The notes beneath the pieces are model-generated. The model had not been told where the DNA came from. It did no database searches and saw only the letters and a list, made by a program, of their open reading frames with translations. A program made the position numbers and the translations under genes. DNA of 64,000 nucleotides from Salinicola halophilus (GTDB taxonomy: Bacteria; Pseudomonadota; Gammaproteobacteria; Pseudomonadales; Halomonadaceae). Location of the stretch: assembly GCF_003206155.1 (NCBI RefSeq), contig NZ_PZJV01000001.1, forward strand, positions 799,325 to 863,324, written 5' to 3'. This document shows positions 63,595 through 64,000 of the stretch, piece by piece; position 1 is the stretch's first letter, and every line of letters begins with the position of its first letter.

Positions 63595-64000
63595 TCAGCG
63601 CTGTCGGTCGGTCACGCAACGGCTGGCGATCGCGGCGATGACCAGGCCCACCAGCAGACCGCCCAGATGCGCCTCGTTGGCGACGTTGCCGAAACCGACC
63701 GATCCCGCCATGTCCGTCATCGTGAAGACCATCCAGATCAGCATGAAGACCACCAGCATCTGCGGCACGAAGTAACCGCTCCCCGGCCGCAGCCGAGAGA
63801 GTAGCCAGACATAGCCGAGAAGCGCGTAGTCGACGCCGGACATGCCGCCGAAAAGCACCGTGCCGGTGGCGTACTGCGCCAGATTGGACCCGATTGCCGC
63901 GACCAGCACGATCGGTGCCAGCCAGCGCCGCCCCTGGATCGCCTCGATCTGACGACCGAAGTACCAGAGCCAGAGCATGTTGAATACGATGTGCATCCAG
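63595..64000 (-). CDS. glpG: GlpG-type rhomboid protease, start outside window
   Basis: The C-terminal 134 or so residues of an intramembrane serine protease. The visible part starts WMHIVFNMLWLWYFGRQIEA, the loop-1 motif of GlpG, then has the catalytic serine in FGGMSGVDYALLGYVWL and the catalytic histidine in NEAHLGGLLVGL. About five helices remain. Rhomboids cut membrane proteins within or near transmembrane helices. The N-terminal cytosolic domain and first helix lie past the window. Confidence 0.92.
   Translation of the reverse strand, partial: WMHIVFNMLWLWYFGRQIEAIQGRRWLAPIVLVAAIGSNLAQYATGTVLFGGMSGVDYALLGYVWLLSRLRPGSGYFVPQMLVVFMLIWMVFTMTDMAGSVGFGNVANEAHLGGLLVGLVIAAIASRCVTDRQR

Overview
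The window is about 64 kb of GC-rich gammaproteobacterial chromosome. Gene content and order point to the Halomonadaceae (Halomonas, Salinicola and relatives): the asd-leuB-methyltransferase-leuD-leuC/LysR block is laid out as in Pseudomonas, and PntAB, HtpG, PepN, SelO, YegS, YfdC, YajQ and a GlpG-type rhomboid are all of gammaproteobacterial type. The family assignment is inference from protein resemblance. I see no rRNA, tRNA, CRISPR array, prophage or insertion sequence.

Layout. 0-6 kb: the end of a TonB-like protein with an ERLEQ pentapeptide repeat, then asd and the leucine genes leuB, a methyltransferase, leuD and leuC, with a divergent LysR regulator. 7-13 kb: aroC-prmB, an Smr-domain nuclease, two overlapping alpha/beta hydrolases, a 35-residue membrane peptide and an AEC-family transporter. 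13-25 kb: a hexuronate/aldarate catabolic block, almost all on the minus strand. It holds a GntR/FCD regulator, uronate dehydrogenase, a TRAP transporter, a tripartite tricarboxylate-type (TTT) transporter, glucarate dehydratase, an L-talarate/galactarate dehydratase and a LacI regulator that is translationally coupled to sixA and gpsA. 25-30 kb: gpsA, pntB and pntA. 30-40 kb: selO, a Bax-like glucosaminidase, htpG, slt, small membrane proteins and a cold-shock gene. 40-46 kb: a yeast-type cytosine deaminase, yegS, a Bcr/CflA exporter, yfdC, leuA and an Lrp-type regulator. 46-55 kb: an orphan TTT binding protein with an HpaI/GarL-type aldolase, a DUF1127 protein, a YjfB-like protein beside a chemoreceptor, nfo and an AldA-like dehydrogenase. 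55-64 kb: pepN, ybaN, a DODA-type dioxygenase, yajQ, a GNAT protein divergent from an RLAN/RimK ATP-grasp ligase, DUF2797, DUF1315 and a truncated glpG.

How the genes work together. Hexuronates would enter by the TRAP system and be oxidised by Udh to aldarates. Aldarates, possibly also imported by the TTT system, would be dehydrated by GudD and the galactarate dehydratase to 5-dehydro-4-deoxyglucarate. The aldolase at 47.6 kb is a possible next step but its substrate is uncertain. An 11-bp palindrome, TTGTATGACAA, with weaker relatives upstream of the TRAP and TTT operons, is a candidate operator for the GntR protein.

The least expected signal is at gene ends. The stop codons of aroC, the Lrp-type gene and a 95-residue membrane protein lie inside short tandem repeats whose unit lengths (16, 13 and 5 bp) are not multiples of three, so the repeated stop codons fall in all three frames. 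leuA also ends in a 19-bp array, but there the stop is not repeated in each unit.
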